DNA of 17,520 bases, taken from NCBI GenBank assembly GCA_964537955.1, contig CAZICY010000034.1:1-17520 (forward strand), in the 5' to 3' direction. This DNA is from Mxb001 sp964537955. Lineage in GTDB: Bacteria > Actinomycetota > Actinomycetes > S36-B12. Of this stretch, positions 14,418 to 17,520 are shown piece after piece (positions within the stretch are counted from its first letter, which is position 1; every line of letters begins with the position of its first letter). The translations under genes were made by a program, and so were the position numbers. Below the pieces are notes generated by a model that worked only from the letters and a program-made list of their open reading frames with translations, was not told the origin of the DNA and ran no database searches.

Positions 14418-14444
14418 TTTGCACTCGCGGGCCGAGAGTGCTAA
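14418..14444. promoter_or_regulatory. CIRCE operator 1 (HrcA site)
   Basis: TTTGCACTC, nine bases, GAGTGCTAA: 17 of 18 arm bases match the CIRCE consensus TTAGCACTC-N9-GAGTGCTAA. The right arm is perfect and the left has one change. HrcA bound here would cover the predicted groEL promoter. Confidence 0.88.
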
Positions 14445-14447
14445 AAA
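14419..14447 (+). promoter_or_regulatory. Predicted groEL promoter
   Basis: TTGCAC (14419-14424), 17-base spacer, TAAAAA (14442-14447). The -35 box is in the left arm and the -10 overlaps the right arm of CIRCE 1. Predicted start near 14454 falls inside CIRCE 2, so both operators would block initiation. The leader would be about 140 bases. Confidence 0.6.
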
Positions 14448-14451
14448 TGAC

Positions 14452-14478
14452 TTAGCACTCGACCAGTCCGAGTGACAG
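14452..14478. promoter_or_regulatory. CIRCE operator 2 (degenerate right arm)
   Basis: TTAGCACTC, nine bases, GAGTGACAG: the left arm is perfect and the right matches six of nine consensus bases. Its centre is 34 bp from that of CIRCE 1, about three helical turns, so two HrcA dimers could lie on the same face. Confidence 0.7.
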
Positions 14479-14495
14479 CATCATCGCAAGTCTTT

Positions 14496-14567
14496 GGCCG
14501 GTGAGGCCCCGCCCGATGCGGGACCGTCCGTCGCGGGCACCGGCCGCGAAGGAGGGGATCCCCCCTC
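14496..14567 (+). promoter_or_regulatory. Structured 5' leader of groEL
   Basis: GGCCGGTG (14496-14503) pairs perfectly with CACCGGCC (14538-14545), enclosing CCCGC-CCGAT-GCGGG (14508-14522). A second hairpin, GAGGGG-ATCC-CCCCTC, lies at 14552-14567, just before the GGGAGGAA ribosome site (14579-14586). These may be only GC-rich background, or may protect the message or adjust translation. Confidence 0.3.
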
Positions 14568-14595
14568 ACGTCGTTCCCGGGAGGAACTCCACCCC

Positions 14596-16228
<1,633 letters not shown>

Positions 16229-16230
<2 letters not shown>

Positions 16231-16253
16231 AAGTCCCCAGCAGAGGGACTTCT
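16229..16253 (+). terminator. First hairpin after groEL, overlapping the stop codon
   Basis: AGAAGTCCC (16229-16237), 7-base loop, GGGACTTCT (16245-16253), a perfect 9-bp stem without a T-run. Its left arm can alternatively pair with GGACTTCT at 16221-16228, forming a perfect 16-bp palindrome that contains the TAG stop. Confidence 0.5.
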
Positions 16254-16279
16254 CGGTCCCAGCAATCCCGCTTCACGCG

Positions 16280-16313
16280 AAGGGGGCGGCTCCCGAAAGG
16301 GAGTCGCCCCCTT
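16280..16313 (+). terminator. Strong intrinsic terminator of groEL
   Basis: A 15-bp stem (16280-16294 with 16299-16313, one G-U pair) closes on a GAAA tetraloop and is followed by TCGTTGTT. The stem is long and GC-rich with a short T-rich tail, the usual form of a Rho-independent terminator. Confidence 0.9.
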
Positions 16314-16378
16314 TCGTTGTTCCTCGGGGACCGTGCTGGCATGGCGCTTGGGTTTGCGGTGAGCCGTGGGTCGCGGTT

Positions 16379-16394
16379 GTCTGAGAGGCTTGGG
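16379..16394 (+). repeat. 16-bp sequence repeated from 11641-11656, copy 2
   Basis: The same 16 bases as before the channel gene, here 34 bases before the secreted-protein start. It may be a shared promoter or operator element, or chance. Confidence 0.45.
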
Positions 16395-16428
16395 TGGCTC
16401 TGTCCATCGTCTATCCCGGGAAGCTCCC

Positions 16429-17325
16429 ATGATGATGTCTCGTGCTCGGGGTGCTGCCGCTGCGGCTGTCGTCCTCGGAGTGACTGTTGCCCTTGGTGCC
16501 CCTGCCCTGTCGGCGGGTGCTGCCGATTCCACGCTGAAGCCTGCCGGTTCTGCGTTCGTGCATGTGGGGGGTGAGGGCCAGACGGCGTACAGCGTCAAGG
16601 TGAAGTCGTCCACGTACAAGATCAAGGCGCCCGCCGATGCCGTCATCGATTGGGTCGGTGTGGTCAAGGGCAAGGGCGACCGGTCGGGGACCTACACCCC
16701 GAAGCAGCTGGCCAAGGCCTGGACGGCGTTGGGTCATCGCAACAGCGCTGGGGTCCAGAGCACGATCACCTGGTTTGCTGCGGGGAGCGAGACGATGAGC
16801 TTCCGCAGTGCCAAGGTGTCTCACCCGCGGGTCAATGGCAAGGGCGAGCTCGTCTTCACGGCCACACTTAACGGTGCGTCCACGAGCGGATTGCCGAAGG
16901 TGCTGCCCGAATTCGGCATCAACGTGTCTCGTGCGTCGTCACAGCCGCGCGGGTACCCGTACTACTGGCCGACGGTGGCGATCACGAGTTCCTTCGGCTA
17001 CGAGGGGTCGGCGGGCGGGGACAGATCAGGCAGTGTTGTCTTCCAGTCCAACGACGGCAGTGGCTGGAAGGATTGCGATGGTAGCCGGATCTCTGCCTCC
17101 GGAAAGACGTCCCCTGCCTTCTTCCGCCTCGGGATCGACATCGAGTGCAGTGGCTACACCGTGAGCTTCAGAACGAGCGTGGACTACACCTATCGTGAGA
17201 ACAACAAGGATTCGGTGACGACCATGCTGCCGTGCTGGGAAATCTGGTGGCCGTATGGGTATTCCGAGGCTTGCGCTCCAGCTCCGTTCGAGTGGCGGTC
17301 GGGGGGATTTGTCACTCCCTATTAG
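16429..17325 (+). CDS. Secreted protein of unknown function
   Basis: 298 residues. The N-terminus MMMSRARG plus a hydrophobic Ala/Val stretch is a clear signal peptide, with cleavage near AGAA|DST (about residue 32). The mature part begins with a Lys/Gly-rich half (TAYSVKVKSSTYKIKAPADAV) and ends with an aromatic half (YPYYWPTVA, CWEIWWPYGYSEAC). Four cysteines in the C-terminal half could form two disulfides. I recognise no domain. Three ATGs in tandem (16429, 16432, 16435) follow GGGAAG at 16418-16423, so the middle one is best spaced; an in-frame GTG at 16366 is less likely. GCT, GGT and TCT codons are clearly commoner than in groEL, suggesting low expression or later arrival. Its last codons VTPY-stop share bases with the DUF2461 leader. 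Confidence 0.75.
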   Translation: MMMSRARGAAAAAVVLGVTVALGAPALSAGAADSTLKPAGSAFVHVGGEGQTAYSVKVKSSTYKIKAPADAVIDWVGVVKGKGDRSGTYTPKQLAKAWTALGHRNSAGVQSTITWFAAGSETMSFRSAKVSHPRVNGKGELVFTATLNGASTSGLPKVLPEFGINVSRASSQPRGYPYYWPTVAITSSFGYEGSAGGDRSGSVVFQSNDGSGWKDCDGSRISASGKTSPAFFRLGIDIECSGYTVSFRTSVDYTYRENNKDSVTTMLPCWEIWWPYGYSEACAPAPFEWRSGGFVTPY

Positions 17326-17420
17326 CAGTTGGCATTCGCCGAATCCCCCGCAGAAGGATTCGCCTTCTACGAGCAGTTGGCCACGCACAACACCAAGGCA
17401 ATCGGGTTTCGCACGAAGGA

Positions 17421-17442
17421 GGCGGCTCCTCATGGGGCCGTC
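17421..17442 (+). terminator. Hairpin after the secreted-protein gene
   Basis: GGCGGCTCC (17421-17429), loop TCAT, GGGGCCGTC (17434-17442): nine pairs including two G-U. There is no T-run, but its left arm resembles that of the groEL terminator and it lies between the decayed copy and the next gene. Confidence 0.45.
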
Positions 17443-17453
17443 ACCTCACGCAT

Positions 17454-17459
17454 TACTGT
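17454..17459 (+). promoter_or_regulatory. -10 box of the DUF2461 gene, leaderless type
   Basis: TACTGT is followed by 7 bases and ATG 17467. It repeats the arrangement seen at ugd, glycosyltransferase, methyltransferase, TIGR03089-type and CPBP genes. Confidence 0.45.
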
Positions 17460-17466
17460 CACTCCC

Positions 17467-17520
17467 ATGCGCTTCGCCGGATTCCCCGCAGAGGGATTCG
17501 CCTTCTACGAGCAGCTGGCC
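17467..17520 (+). CDS. DUF2461 family protein, first 18 codons (runs off the window)
   Basis: The visible start, MRFAGFPAEGFAFYEQLA, matches the conserved opening of DUF2461/TIGR02453 proteins (F-x-GFP-x-x-x-x-x-FYxxL), a family of unknown function common in bacteria. Only 18 residues are seen, so the call rests on this motif alone. ATG 17467 is supported by the TACTGT box 7 bases before it and by conservation of the region with the decayed upstream copy. Confidence 0.65.
   Translation, partial: MRFAGFPAEGFAFYEQLA

Larger units (their letters stand above)
17311..17466 (+). pseudogene. Decayed partial copy of the DUF2461 gene start
   Basis: Bases 17335-17382 match 17473-17520 at 44 of 48 positions and encode FAESPAEGFAFYEQLA, against FAGFPAEGFAFYEQLA in the real gene. 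The nine bases before the start (GTCACTCCC) are also duplicated, at 17311-17319 and 17458-17466. The start codon is lost and replaced by a 15-base stretch that includes the secreted protein's TAG. The reading continues in frame (THNTKA) but drifts away from the family, up to the true start. Confidence 0.7.

Noticed and set aside
14436..14460. Reading the groEL operator as one inverted repeat GAGTGCTAA-N7-TTAGCACTC
   Set aside because: The arm order and spacing are opposite to CIRCE. Each arm instead belongs to its own N9-spaced CIRCE with a partner further out, which fits the consensus better.
12976..14475. 499-residue plus-strand frame opposite gpgS and the membrane protein
   Set aside because: Antisense to gpgS, whose motifs are conserved; the frame spans two genes and the CIRCE region.

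Overview
The window is a high-GC stretch of one chromosome from an actinobacterium (Actinomycetes-like). The assignment rests on base composition, several genes of families found mainly or only in actinobacteria (DUF3263, TIGR03089-type AMP-ligase fragment, glucosyl-3-phosphoglycerate synthase, LytR-CpsA-Psr protein with LytR_C domain), and start codons placed 6-7 bases after TANNNT boxes, the signature of leaderless transcription. I would not name an order or genus. A 100-N gap flanked by an exact 55-bp repeat shows that this is a draft short-read scaffold.

Layout. 1-490: the 5' part of a UDP-glucose 6-dehydrogenase gene (minus). 592-2302: acyl-CoA dehydrogenase and hotdog thioesterase, a two-gene fatty acyl-CoA operon (plus). 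2305-2404: assembly gap. 2474-3019: DUF5946 protein (plus). 3016-4008: family 2 glycosyltransferase (minus). 4032-5066: membrane-anchored coiled-coil methyltransferase (plus). 5077-6516: LCP cell-wall ligase (minus). 6696-9878: a very large secreted protein joining a PGRP-type amidase to a SpoIID-type domain (plus). 9875-10853: small period-3 serine-repeat protein and TIGR03089-type protein (minus operon). 10883-12525: CPBP membrane protease and a potassium channel (plus). 12608-12910: DUF3263 protein (plus). 12907-14382: membrane protein and gpgS (minus operon). 14418-16313: groEL with two CIRCE operators in front and two terminator hairpins behind. 16429-17325: an unrecognised secreted protein of different codon flavour. 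17335-17520: a decayed copy and then the true start of a DUF2461 gene.

How the genes fit together. Most of 1-10860 concerns the cell envelope: UDP-glucuronate supply (ugd), glycosyl transfer, attachment of glycopolymers to peptidoglycan (LCP), and peptidoglycan cleavage (amidase-SpoIID protein). The right half is more housekeeping: ion channel, glucosylglycerate synthesis, and heat-shock regulated chaperonin. Gene packing is extremely tight. Three of the four convergent gene pairs share their stop codons in a single CTAG, and two divergent pairs start 23 and 29 bp apart with back-to-back -10 boxes. No tRNA, rRNA, CRISPR array, transposase or phage gene was seen, and no intergenic stretch exceeds 300 bases.

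I found no new multi-gene defence or mobile system. The most unusual items are the 83-residue protein with serine at every third position, the amidase-SpoIID fusion, the tandem CIRCE promoter, the interlocked CTAG stops, and the partial duplication at the DUF2461 start.
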